From assembly GCA_964023205.1 (NCBI GenBank), contig OZ026851.1, positions 15,541,637 through 15,605,636 of the forward strand: a DNA stretch of 64,000 nucleotides, given 5' to 3'. A program made the position numbers and the translations under genes. The notes beneath the pieces are model-generated. The model saw only the letters and a program-made list of their open reading frames with translations. It did not search any database and was not told the origin of the DNA. Source of the stretch: Lutraria lutraria. Taxonomy: Eukaryota; Mollusca; Bivalvia; Venerida; Mactridae. Shown in pieces: positions 1-12,900 of the stretch. Within the stretch, counting starts at the first letter, position 1, and each line of letters starts with the position of its first letter.

Positions 1-235
1 ATTGGTGGGGGCATAAAAGAATATGTTCTAAATCCTTAACAATCATAGTGAACACTTATTATCATCCACATCATATAACATTGACAAATAAACTTAAAAA
101 ATATTAAAATAAATCTATGTTTATCAATCACTTGTTTAATTTCTATACAGAATTAACAACACAATTAATTTCAGTCAATGAATGTGAACATCAGGAATGT
201 GTCATTTCACTGACATATCTTGTTACAGACAGTCA

Positions 236-404
236 TTCTTTCCATAGTTGTCACTTGCTTGGCACGTATGAATTTTGATTCGGACCAAATTACTACGTTT
301 TTCTACATCCGCCATACAATTGTCAAACTAGTTCTTGTTCCATGTAGCAGTTCAAGTCTTTGTAAGTTCAGCTTGTATGAGTACTTTCAGTACTTTGATT
401 ATAT
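236..404 (+). repeat. dispersed repeat, copy 1 (second copy at 63829-63989)
   Basis: Starts tttccatag and runs through ctacatccgccatacaattg to agtactttcagtactttgat. The copy at the far end of the window has the same order and strand. The last ~22 bp recur alone at about 6337-6358. Confidence 0.75.
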
Positions 405-464
405 CGAAAATTCTGCCAATATTACATATTTTACATTTTACAGCTGCCAATATCACCCTTTTAA

Positions 465-624
465 ATACAGTCAAACCTATGAACAAGGACCAAGACAAGA
501 AAAATGTGGCTTTTATTTAGAGGTTCATTTGTTCTAAAATAATCTATGACATTTTTTAAAAGAATGGCCTTTATAAACAGGGCAGCCTATGTTTGGAGGT
601 GGGCGCAAACACAGGTTTGACTAT
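465..624. mobile_element. MITE-like element, 'acagtcaaacctgtg' family, copy 1
   Basis: Left end tacagtcaaacctatgaac and right end cacaggtttgactat are inverted copies. The interior has alternating 'aaggcca' and 'tggcctt' words. About 160 bp, with no coding capacity. Confidence 0.65.
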
Positions 625-765
625 CATTAGAATAAAACAAATTGTCTTTACAAACAAGGATTGTAAGATTTTGTAGGATAAAAAAATGTTATCATAGAGC
701 TCTACAATATTCTGATTAAACAGAGGGTAGGTCTGTGGTCCATTTTTCTATTTTCTTTAACATAC

Positions 766-927
766 CTGCTCCCAAAGTTTTGGTTTCCAATGAAGACCAG
801 CTGAAAGGACTGGAGCCATATTTATTGTGACAGGAGACCCTAAATAAGTAGGCTGTATTAGGGGTCAGGTCATTGATCAATGCATACTCCTCTGTGACGT
901 AGGGTCCAATAGTCCATGTAGTGTATT
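766..927 (-). CDS. unc-89: exon: C-terminal half of Fn3-K (last exon in window)
   Basis: 162 nt, with acceptor atttctctag and donor gtatgt. It encodes YTTWTIGPYVTEEYALINDL, TPNTAYLFRVSCHNKYGSSP, FSWSSLETKTLGA. It ends in phase 1, so the gene continues below position 1. In UNC-89/obscurin the next domain is the second kinase. Confidence 0.83.
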
Positions 928-3900
928 CTAGAGAAATAAACAAACATATAAAAATATTAATTCAAGAAAAAAATTATAGTTTTGATTTTTTTGTTTGAAT
1001 CTTAGTATATATGATTTAACGAAATGTATGAATAATATCATAAAATTGTGCAAATATTTTGATTAAACTCTTTGTATCGGAAATGTCAACTTTTACAGAG
1101 ATCCAACTCAACCTTCATAACTGAAAAAAATACATTTCTTCGAAACTATAGCTAAAGCTACATAGACTTATATAGATCTACAGGAGGTCAGAATTCTTCA
1201 AGACAGATGTGCATTCATCATTTTTTATACTGTACCCAAAATGAGCAACTTCATTGAGTGAACGTCTAATTTCCAAAAATATATAAAAATTTGGTTCAAT
1301 TTTTAAAAGTAATATAAAGTTTGGTTCAATCTTTGAAAGTAATACATGTATAAAATTGGGTTCAATTTGCGAAAATAATATAAAATTTGGATCAATTTTT
1401 GAAAGTAATATAAAATCTGGTTCAATTTTTGAAAGTGATTAACAACCGTATGACTAATATATCTAATTAGATCTTGATTTCGAATTATTTCAATTACCAG
1501 TACAATACACAGTATTTGTGTAATTCCTGATACAATAATAATGTTAGATCACCTATACATATTTTAGTATCATATATTCTGAGAGTTAAATGTAAAAAAA
1601 ATGAACGAAAAAAAAAAATCTATTTCTAAGTATTATCTTGCATTCATTTAAACATATTCACACATTCTTATTGAGAAAAAAATGAATTGAAAAGTTAAGA
1701 GTGCACAATTAATGTATTTGAAAGAAATTACTATGGGAGAAAAAAATATACTGTATTAGCCACAAGATTCAAGAATACCCACGACACATTTGATACAGTT
1801 CTAACTATCAGTTCCTATAATTATCTAAAATATCATTATTTAGGTTTAGTATCTATAAAATACAAATATTAGTTGAAATGTAACTTAGTTACAATACTTA
1901 AATTGTCTAACATTAACTAGCTGTTGCTTATATTAGAGTCATAAAACTCTTTCATAAAATTTCCTTTGTGCATATTTTCTTTACATAAAGAATTTAATCA
2001 AAACAATAATATCAAGGGAAGTTACTCATATTTGACCTTAAACATGTGTAGGTTACAGGCAACAAGTAAAACAAACTTGACTAAACAATAGATAAAATGA
2101 GATAATATAAATGGGCCCAATAACAAACAGAGGAAGTAAATATCAAAACTTAACTTTTTTATTGGAAAGGGAAATAAGATTATAGATTCAAGGGATGTAA
2201 CTTTACAATACAAGATACATGTACACTTGCAGTTCTTAACACAGGACTCCCAAGACATAAATACATCAAAACTTAAACAATGGCCAAGGGAGAGAACTAC
2301 ATTATAAAATCAGAACAAGGGGGGGAAAACTTAATCAATATAAGTATTTCTCATCTTATCAGAACAAAGGGAGACCACTGAAAAATATGGTAAAACAAGG
2401 GAAGTAACTCTGCAAGTAATAAAGGTTTAATCTTATAACCGAAGGCAACATTTCATATTTTTGTCCATTCATAAATTGGACTGATAAATAAGGGAGATGA
2501 CTCTGTAGATATAATATAAATAAGGTAAGTAACTATTGTATGACCTACTCAGTACTCAAGGCAGCACTATATCCTTACCTTTATCTTGTTCAGCAACTAA
2601 TAATACATAATCATATTTGTATACATACAATAAGATTATATATAAATTAACTTTTTTTATTTAGGCACAACAAATTTCTACTGTATTCTTTGCAATCAAT
2701 AGTTGGATTTTAGCAGAACAAATTCTTATTTAATAAAAGATATTTATTTGAAGATCAAAAAGAAGTCTGAAGATAATCATAGGATGGTAACCGTGGTTTG
2801 AAGTACTTACTTCCAATTCTGTAGTCTACTCTGTATCCGAGGATATAGGCGTTTCCATCGGATACAGGACAATTCCATGTGAGGAAAGCTTCCTTGCCGG
2901 ATGTCTGCATGACTAATGGTCGGCCTGGTTTGCTGGGAATATCTGTGTAAGAGAAATATCGTCATTTATCAAAAAGACAACAGATCATCAAACAATAATA
3001 ACATCAGAAAATAATTTTTAAAAATCCTCAAAAGTTGATACTTACAACCAATTTTAGTAAAAATATATAATTAAAATCCTTCTAGCTGGTCAGAACAACT
3101 ACTTACCACCAAGGTACAGTCTAGCTTGACAGGATACACGACCCTCTTTGGTTCTTGCCACACATTTATACACAGAAGAGTCATAATCCTTTGTATTGAC
3201 AATAGTCAGCTTGGCCACACCTGTCTCTGGATTAAACTCTGCTTCAGATCTACGTAAATATACCAATAACAATTTCAATTTATCTGTTTATTTAACGGCC
3301 CTTTTGACAGCTGTGGTCATTTCAACTTGGCTCGGTAGTTCGGGTGGGGACATCTCTAAATTATTGTAAATCAGAGCTGAGATTCGACCCACAACCTTTT
3401 CTTCAGTAGTCAAGCTTATCTCCACTAGACCACAGATCACACAACATAAATAACAACAAAAGATTCCTTTTTCGGTCGCATTTTTTATATCAAATAAATG
3501 AAACATTTGAATCTGATAATTGTTTTTTTTTGACAATATGAAACGGATGTCGATTTTCCTTCACATGATGAAAAGTGACTGGTTCCTAACGTAATGATAA
3601 TTTAGTACTGGTTAGAATACAGTCCAGGAAAACTGGTTAAGTAAACTGCCCGCCGTATATAACTGAAATTTTTTGAAAAAAAGGTGTTAAATCACACAAG
3701 TATCCAATGTACCTGTAGTCATCAGTGAGAAGTTGTTCGTCTCTGTACCATGTGATCACTGGCGTCACGTTCTTCTTCTCCGTTATCACAGTACACGAGA
3801 AGGTCACGTCATCTCCTGGTCGGAATGTGGTCGGCTGAATCTTATCGCGGAACAATATACCAGTACCTGTTTAGTAAAAATCATTAAAAGTGGGAGAACC

Positions 3901-6900
3901 TGATGGGTTTATCTGCATTATGACATCGGAACTACAGTCAAACCTGTGAACAAATGTCACTCTTGGGAAAGAAAACAATATGGCCTTAATTGACAGGTGG
4001 TCTTTACTAGGAGTTTTTTTCATTTATTGATGTTTTTTAAAGAATGGCCTTTATTCACAGGGTGGTTTATTTGGAGGTGACAACTAACACAGATTTAACT
4101 GTATAAGGCACTATTGTGTTATACATGTACAGGCTTTCTTCATACATGACATAGCATGCAAATGCAACACAACAATCAAAAGGAATATTACACCACAGGG
4201 GTTTTATTACTATGAAAGTGCTATATTTCCCCTTCCCGCCCCCAAAAAATCCACTCTTTGCATTGTGTATACTCTAAATTTGCCTTTTTCATGTAAATTT
4301 TTCTCCATCGACCAGTGCCAAGCATCTTCCCCTTTTCCTAAAAATCCCTTCATCATAACTAACATAGCATCATATAATATTACCTGAATCAATGTCATCA
4401 CGGTCGGATCGATCCTTTATCTTAGGCTTAGAGAATTTCGGTGCCCCGGCATGTCGACATTCACGTACAGTGAATCCTTCATCTTGTATAGGGTAGATCT
4501 GACTGTCAGGATCGTCCAGGTACTGAAGATATAAAATGTTTTTACTCACATTAAAATTTTGAGTAAATTAATCATTCTATAATCCCAATTATCAGTATAA
4601 AACATTTACCAAATACATAACTTATACAACAAATAGGTATGGATTGTGTATTATGGCAGCAATTCTCAAGCCGGCTGGGCTACCAGTATTTGCTGCCAAA
4701 AATACACGTCTCAAGTGACTACCACACCCGATTTCTGCCTTATATACCCCTTATACCACACATTATTTAACATTGCATCAATAGTCAGGGTCATTATGTG
4801 ACCTTCTCCAGAGGAAGACCCTAGGCTTAAACCACGTTAAAAACCACCCACCTTCTGTACCAAAGTGTTGTATGTGTTAAATTAAATTTCAATATCAAGC
4901 ATATTACATAGCAATGACTACACAGTTACTGCCCTTCAATGAACTTGCATAAAAATTCTTCTACCTATATGAGGTGATTAAACCTATAAATAATACACAT
5001 GTGCAGTGTAAACACTTCCAAGTACATAGCAAAAAGTTAACTACCAAGTATACCGATCAACAAAAAGTGCACACAGACAGACAGAAGGACAAACGCACAG
5101 ACAGACAGACTGATTAAAAGACAATTTTTGGAATTTAATAATTCCTTTGCTATCATTGACTTACAAAAATGCCGTGAGCTCCATAACTGTCATGGTTTCC
5201 GTTCCCACTCTCACTCTATTGTGTGTTGTGAGATTGGGGATGGAAACCAACTAGTTTAGCATAAAATAGTTCTACTTTCGGCTTTCGTTCAGTAGGTCAG
5301 TAATTTCTCTACAGAAGTATGCATGTAATTACATTAATCTACTATTGATGTATGTCTTATAAGTGACTTTATGACATGATATATAAATCAGTGTTAAGGT
5401 TTATATCCACAACGCGTATCGATCGATACTATCGGCTAGAGCTATATATAGTTGGATAAATTCTAAAAATAGTATGTGGGGTTTTCCCGTCGAAGTGCAG
5501 AGAACAGAACGGCAGTACACATACATTTGCGAAGAAATAACAGTTATTGTGAAGTTTGCAATTATTATGTTGGTTCACAGTGTGTGAAGGGTATTTTGAT
5601 GTTAAGACAGAAGGATCGTAATGGAACTGATGGAATCGTGCGATGTCGGTCTATTCCGTAGCGAGATTGTCATGGTTTCCGAATAGCTATATTTTTTTAC
5701 AATAAACTTTTACTTCCACTTCAAAACCTGTCATATAGTCCAACATCATGATATTAAGTTTGAATATAATTCACATACCAATTGCATATATTTTCTGAAA
5801 AAAATCTTAAACCACGATTAATCAATCGATAGTGGTTTATGTCAGTTTTGTTCCATGTCTGGAACTGTAAAAACATGTAAAATCGAAAAACTCTTCAAAA
5901 CCAAATTATCACTTAAAGAATTATATAGGTCGATTTTGATTCGTTTCTAACACTGTAGTGTGCATTTAAAGTGATATGTGGTCATAATCAAGATATATTA
6001 TTAAAATGGAGCGTTTTGAAGAGCTTTTCGGTATGTATTAAATCAGTAAATACGACAGCAACAATGCTTATTTTGGTACCGATGGATTCGAAAAATATAG
6101 GCTGGATAATGGTCTACATAAAAAACTCGAAACATCTGATAACTTATATAACCATCATGCTAGGTTGATGGAATTTAGCACATGAATATCAGAATATTGA
6201 GATGGTGTATGTTAATTCCTAAGCATGAATATCCATCAACTGTACAGTTCCTAATTTAGGATTTCTCCTAACAGTCATTGTTGTGTTGCCAGCAACACCA
6301 GTGACTTGTCTCATATGAAAAAAATCAAATTCCGACAGTACTTTCAGTACTTTGATTACCTGTAGTTGCCACTGGTACCAGGCATCTTCATCGAGATAAT
6401 TTCCAAACTCGTCACTATCAGGGAAGATTATCTCCCCTGACTCAATGTCAACAGCAGGCTGGTATAAAGCTTTCCTTCCATGGATTATCTTAGCAAAACT
6501 CTGTAGCTGGACTGTCGTGAAAACCTTTTCTACTTCAGTCTAACAATTTATAAATACACTAATATTATAGTTAAACCTGTATTAAGCAGTCTATAAAGAT
6601 AAATAACTTTTCTTTTTTTTTTCATTTTACTGGAAACTCCAGAAAGTTCACTATGGTTTTTAATCAGTCAAATAGTACATCAATTAGGCCAAATCAAGTT
6701 TGTGATTCTGGAAAAGCAGACGCATTAAATATTTGGTGCCAAATCACATTTTTTTTGTCAGAAACATGATTTGTTTGTATGTTTTCATTGCATTGGCAAA
6801 ATAAGAATTACTGACTTATCTTTAACCATATAATGGCAAACATGAGATCCTCAAAGACAAATTGAGCACTTTAACTTGAGTATTTCAATTAGACTTATAT

Positions 6901-9900
6901 TTTAATTTCATCAACTGCCTAACATTTCACTTAACACCAACCTGCAGTTTCTCGGCATTGTAGAACTGTTTCAGTTTTTCTGTGTTTATCTTGGCATCAC
7001 TCTGTGTAGACAACCAGGGGTGACTGAGACACTCTGATAAGCTCATCCTTTTTCTGAAATAAAGGTTTAAAATAACAGTAACATCTTAATTCAAATATCA
7101 GTAGATTTTTTTCACCTGGGTTAAACTTAAGCCTTACACTGGCCAACAACCAGGATCATTCGGTGAATTTTCTAGATTTAACAGTCGAGAAAGACCCCAG
7201 GTGTACACCTGAGTAGAACAAGATAGACAGCTTCCTAACAAGAGATTTTTTTCTGGTCCCCAATGGGATGCAAACTCATATTGGAAAGGGATAGTGATTA
7301 CTCATCCGTGACTTTAACTACTCAACCACAGAAGCCCCGATTTATCAAAAGAACCAGTCCAGGACATCCTTATTTTTTTTATTTGAAAAACAAATTTTAC
7401 CCAAGAGGCCAAGACAAAATATCTTTTAAAAATGGCCCCAATAAGCTCAGTCAGTTACATGTATAAATGGTGATAGCTATTTATTGATTTGAAGCCCATA
7501 CAAAATACTAATATAGTTTTTCTGCTACAATTAAAGATAATACATTTCAATGTTATTTTCAGCTCAACTCCAAGTGTACAACACCAATGTCTCCTGAAGA
7601 TGGCACGGTTATATCAAGTACTTAATCATCACTGATACTGTTGTAATACTAACTTGGGATCTCTGATGAGGAGTCTACCAATGAAATCTTTAGCGTCCTT
7701 TGAGAAATTATCGAACCCACGTCCCTCGAAAGTCCACAAACATTCGGACATGAGACTCAAAATTTCAACTTCGCTACTTCCTTGGAAGGGTCCATTGCCA
7801 GACAGACTGAAATAAAAAGTGCCGTGTAAACATTTACGGTAAAACGACTTACTTTTGAACAAGGGGAAGTTATCCAGATTCCCTCCTATCCTCTTTAAGG
7901 CGAGACACTGACCTCTGAACAAGGGGTGTGATTCTTGATCTTTACACCTTGTTTATCTCAGGAATGAGATTTTAAAAACATGACAATTATGCCCCTGGGT
8001 AGCATGCTTGACGAAACGGTAAAATCTACTTAAGCCCATACGGACAGACAAACAAGGAAATTACTATATATGCCCCTGGCCCACATTATTTTTTTGCCAA
8101 TGGTATTAACATTTCAAGCATGCAAGTGTTATAGCATCAGAAAGACATTGTAAACAGGTAGACAATTTGTAAAACAATGTTTCAAAGGTACAGTACAACC
8201 TCTCCAGAGTGGCCCTTTGTAGAACAACAACCTCTCTACAACAACACCTTCAAAATTTCACTAAGCTGATATTTGCTATAAATTTAACCTATGTAGTGCA
8301 ACAACCTCTAAACAAAAGCCATTATTTGCAGCTCCCACAGGGTGTTGCTCTACAGAGGTTGTACTGTATATTAATATTTTGATAAAATATATAAAACTTA
8401 CAGTAAGTAAGCCAGCACACCGACAGACCAGAGATCTGAAGCGTTGGTCACCACATCATTTGTGATTTGTTCCGGCGAGGCGTAGCCGACACTACCATAG
8501 TTGTGTGTTATATCTTCATCTTGTAACAGCATACGAGAATATCCGAGTCCCATCAGTTTAAGGTCATCTCCTGACATACGGATGTTTCCAGGCTGGTGAT
8601 AAAAAAAAACACAAGATATAACATGTTTTGGCTTAAAGAATTACAGTGCAACATAGTTAACTTTTGTTGAGAATTGAAAACGCTAAATTAACATCACAAA
8701 AACTGCTGACCAATATGGAGTTCAAGTTTAAATATTGTTCCCATATTATTCATCCAGTTAAAACCTGCCTTATAAAAGATTAACTTCAGCTCTCCTCAAA
8801 GACGACTTTACAACCCCCCTTTTTTTGGTTCAAAGGAATAACTATCAACAAGATGTGTTATTAAAACACAATGCCCCCTCAGCATAACCATGACCTTTGA
8901 CCTAAAAATGCACAGGTCCTGTACAGGTTGTCATGAGGAACCAAGAAATGAAGTTCAATCATTGTAGGTGGAAGCATTTTGATTTTATAGGCAAGGTACA
9001 AACAGACAAACAGGCCAAAAACAATACGCCCTCGATCTATCGATACGGGGGCATAAAAATATTAAAAGCACAAATAATAAAAGTAATGATAACTGAAATC
9101 AGCCTTACTTTGATATCAAGATGCAACACTCTGAGTTTCTCAAGTTCAGCCAGAAGTGTCAACAATTTCTTCATGGTGACAGCCACATTGGTTTCCGTCC
9201 AGTTACCGTCGGCAACAATCTTCTCCAGCAGCTCTGGTTCTGACAGGCTGATTTCATGTCAAGGAACATTTATTTATATACGTGTTTAACGGCACATTCA
9301 ACAAGCTATGGTCATTTCAGAGCTGCCGCAGGAGGTCGGGAGAGAAGGTACAGGAATTTGCATTTCTACTCTTTTTGAATAGTTTTTTCTTGGTTCATTA
9401 TTGTGTCCAGTGTAAAGCACCAATACACACCTCACCTGTTTTACTGTGATTTTCTTTAAACAGTGCTTAAAGGAACAATAAAAGAGAACCAGTAAGTCTT
9501 GAAGTTTCAGTAAATCATGAACTGACGAAAATTTCAATGATTTATCTACTGACTACTAACAAAACTTGTAAAAAAGACTGCACACATGTACTGCCAACCC
9601 CAGCCAGTAAGATCTACTTTATGTCAGGCATCAACTCAAGGAATTTTTTCAGCTGTTTGGGAACACGACCAATACCCTTGTGTTTGGCAATTGTAGCTGA
9701 AGTTTGATCGAAATTGGGAAAAAATGAATTTTTGCAATTACCAGGTATCTACAAGTATTATGAAGTAAGTACTCAGGTCCCCAACAGTGTTGTACTGCAG
9801 AATAATACATAAACATTCAAATTAGGGACTAGAGGTCTCTGTTTATCTTACAAGTAAATCCTATCAAATGTCAAGGATACAACTCAGTGACAAAGATCAA

Positions 9901-12900
9901 ACTTCTGTCCGTCTCGAAAGCATCGAATAGTTTCAATATTCCGTCGGTCTGAGACAACATACGCAACGTCTCAAACTCGGACATGAAGAAATTTTTCTGC
10001 GATTTGTTCCTGAATGACATGTAGTTTGCAGCGAATGTTCTGCCAGTAGACATTTCTATGACACGACGAACAACTCCAAATCGGCCCCTGAAATGTATAC
10101 AAATCCCAAGAGGTAGAAAAAGTTCATGTTTAGTGTTACTTGACCAATTAATTATGGTTAATTGGTCTAAAACATATTTTTTCTGAACACTTATTGTGAG
10201 AATTCGAGAATTCTTTCTATAACAGGAATGATTCATCAACAAATACTTTGTACTTAATATTTGCTGTTAAAGACTTAAGGGTCAGTGATGAACAATATGT
10301 GTTACTGCCAACACAACTCTTTCTTTTTTTGTCTAATTGCTGTTGTTTGTGTTTCCCATGAAACAGATGTCGTAAGTTTATTTGTAAATCTTGAAGAAAT
10401 TTTTCAGTTTGTTGCCCATTAAAATTGCAGGTTACAATCAGATGGGTGAAATGGAAGACCCTACCATATTTTATCAAGGAATAACATATAGGATGATTTC
10501 CTGTATGTTTATTATGAAAGTGTAGCAGATTATATCAGAATAAATTTAATTATGAAAAACTTCAGAAAACTAACAAAATATTTGTACCTTCCAATTTCTT
10601 CTAAGATATGATATCTCTCCTCAATGGGTGTCGATCGTATGTTGACGTCATCGAAAGTTGCGGGGAGAGTATCTAAAAATAATAACACCGATTAAATTGA
10701 CAATATTTTACACTGTATTTTAGATCCTTAAAAGAATAATTCATTTTTTAATATATATCATTTACAAATTATGATTGTCCAATGTAGAAAATGGAAATAT
10801 ATCTTTATAAAGTTGTGAAGAAATTCTGCATTTGAACAAAATGATATGAAATATAACCTTGTAGTTTTAAATACAGTCAAACCTGTGAACAAAGGCCACC
10901 CTTGGGAAATATATGTGGCCTTCATTAACAGGTGGCTCTTGTTTTGGAGGTCATTTTGTTCCAAATAATCAATGACAGTTTATAAAAGAATGGCTGCTAT
11001 TCACAGGGGGGGGGGGGGGGGCATTAACACAGGCTTGACTGTATGTGATCACATGGTCTTGTAATGAAGGTCTAATTAATTTTCATTAATCAAGCAATTA
11101 AGTTCCTAACAAACAAATAAGTTTAATTAATTACTGAAAATAATGGGTGGCATCAAATTGGTTCAATTAAGGGTTCTGGGATAAACACAAATTTAGGGGA
11201 TAAACCATTGATTAAGTACATATCCACACATGAAATCTTTTGAAATTATAACAAACAACTGGAATTATAACTGAAAATCATTGTAAATCATCATTGTAGA
11301 CAGCAGTTAAAATGTAAAAATCAATATATAATTAACCCAGAAATTTTATACAGCTAGAAGTCTCAAAAAGCTGACTGGTCACCTGTTAAAATTTGTCAGA
11401 ACTAATTAATCAGAGATTTAAGATTTCAGACTAGACTTTAATTATAGAAATAAAAAAATTATCTCAAGGCTGATAACTCAGTTTTCTGGGGACTGATTTG
11501 GGGGCATTTGCCCTGTATAAAAAAGTATATTTTCCTCTACTACCAAAAAAATTCCCCTAATTTCAAAAATTCATTTTCTTGGAGACATTTTTCATAAACT
11601 GATTGTTAAATTGACATGTAAAATAGATCTGTTACCTTAAATATTTTAGTTTATTTTGTTACCCATGCAATATGTTTGTATGTAACATGTCTGGGAAAAA
11701 ATAAAGGATTTGTTCATTTCTGTTATTCTTTAACCATCAATGTTATAACCTATTGGTAATCAAATGTTACATACCCTTCATCAGCATATTTCCACCCTAT
11801 TTCCCACCAAGATGATATTTCCCCCCTAAAGGCCCCACCACCTGTCCCCTTAAGGTGAAAGAAAAATATAACTGGTTCTGCATGCAGGATGAAAAACAAG
11901 GTTGAAAAAATCACACATTGAGGGATATGCGAGTAAAATATCTATAATAGAGTTTGGGTTCAAACTTCTGGTTTATACAGCTACCTAAAAGGTCCTCAAT
12001 ATATTTCCCTCTAATTATCATTTGTCCTGTAAATATCAATTCATGTATTCATTCAACATTTACAAACATATAAACATCAGTACACACTATACAACACACA
12101 AGTAGAAGCTGATGATGGAATGAAACCTAAAAACTGATCATGTTCGGAATTATGAATGGCTGACAATTCTTTTGGTCATTAGTATAGATATGCCTTCTAT
12201 TAATAAGATTTAATACTGCTATATGGCTGTACATCACTGTATAATATGAATACTGCTAGATGCTTAAAAAGTCCAAGAACACCTTGATAATGCTAATGTA
12301 AGATGTTTAATGAATCAGTAAGGCTATTAAAAAAGTCGTGTTTCTGGCAGCTTAGCTTTTTATTTATTCATTTGTATTTAATGCCATTTTTCAACAGTTT
12401 TTTGGTAATATACAACGGCCAATTCACCTAAACAGTACTAGACTGAATTCTAACCAGTACTTACTTAATTAACCCTTCTACAATGAACCGGCAACTTTTA
12501 CAAATGGAGAAAAATCAACATAGTTGTCAAATGCATACCTATCTCAACTGTAAGCCGTCCAGTAAGGACAACCTTTCCTGCAACGTTTTCGATGGTACAC
12601 GCGTAAAGAGCCGCATCTGTTTCCACGGTATTAGGGATCTCAAGCGTGTAAGTCTCGCCAGCAGGGTGGGAAATCTTACAGTGGGTGGAGCCAGCGACAG
12701 GACGCCAATCTTTAGTCCACTTCACGGTGGCGTTAGGGAAGCCATCCACACGACAAGTAAACTTGACGGGTTCGTGTTCCGTCACACTGTAATCTTGAAG
12801 AGGTTCTAGTACTGTTGGAGGTTCTGAAATAATCCAATAATATACAATTTCAAACTGAACCATTTTTTATTTTATTTAAGACTGATAAATTCTTCATTTA

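Larger units (their letters stand above)
1..765. other. intron downstream of Fn3-K; repeat-bearing, no exon seen
   Basis: Positions 1-20 look like the tail of the tgacctttgacct element (gggggcataaaa). A dispersed repeat lies at 236-404 and a MITE at 465-624. I found no splice-bounded domain. Confidence 0.6.

Noticed and set aside
716..765. Extension of the Fn3-K exon through the open frame to 716
   Set aside because: The Fn3 ends before 766, where there is a clear gtatgt donor; the residues after it do not continue the domain.
5476..5661. Short plus-strand open frame in the linker intron
   Set aside because: No recognisable domain, lies among hairpin and repeat sequence, and no flanking splice pattern.
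12483..12809. 108-codon plus-strand open frame
   Set aside because: It is antisense to the well-supported Ig-2 exon, which has both cysteines, Trp and matching splice phases.
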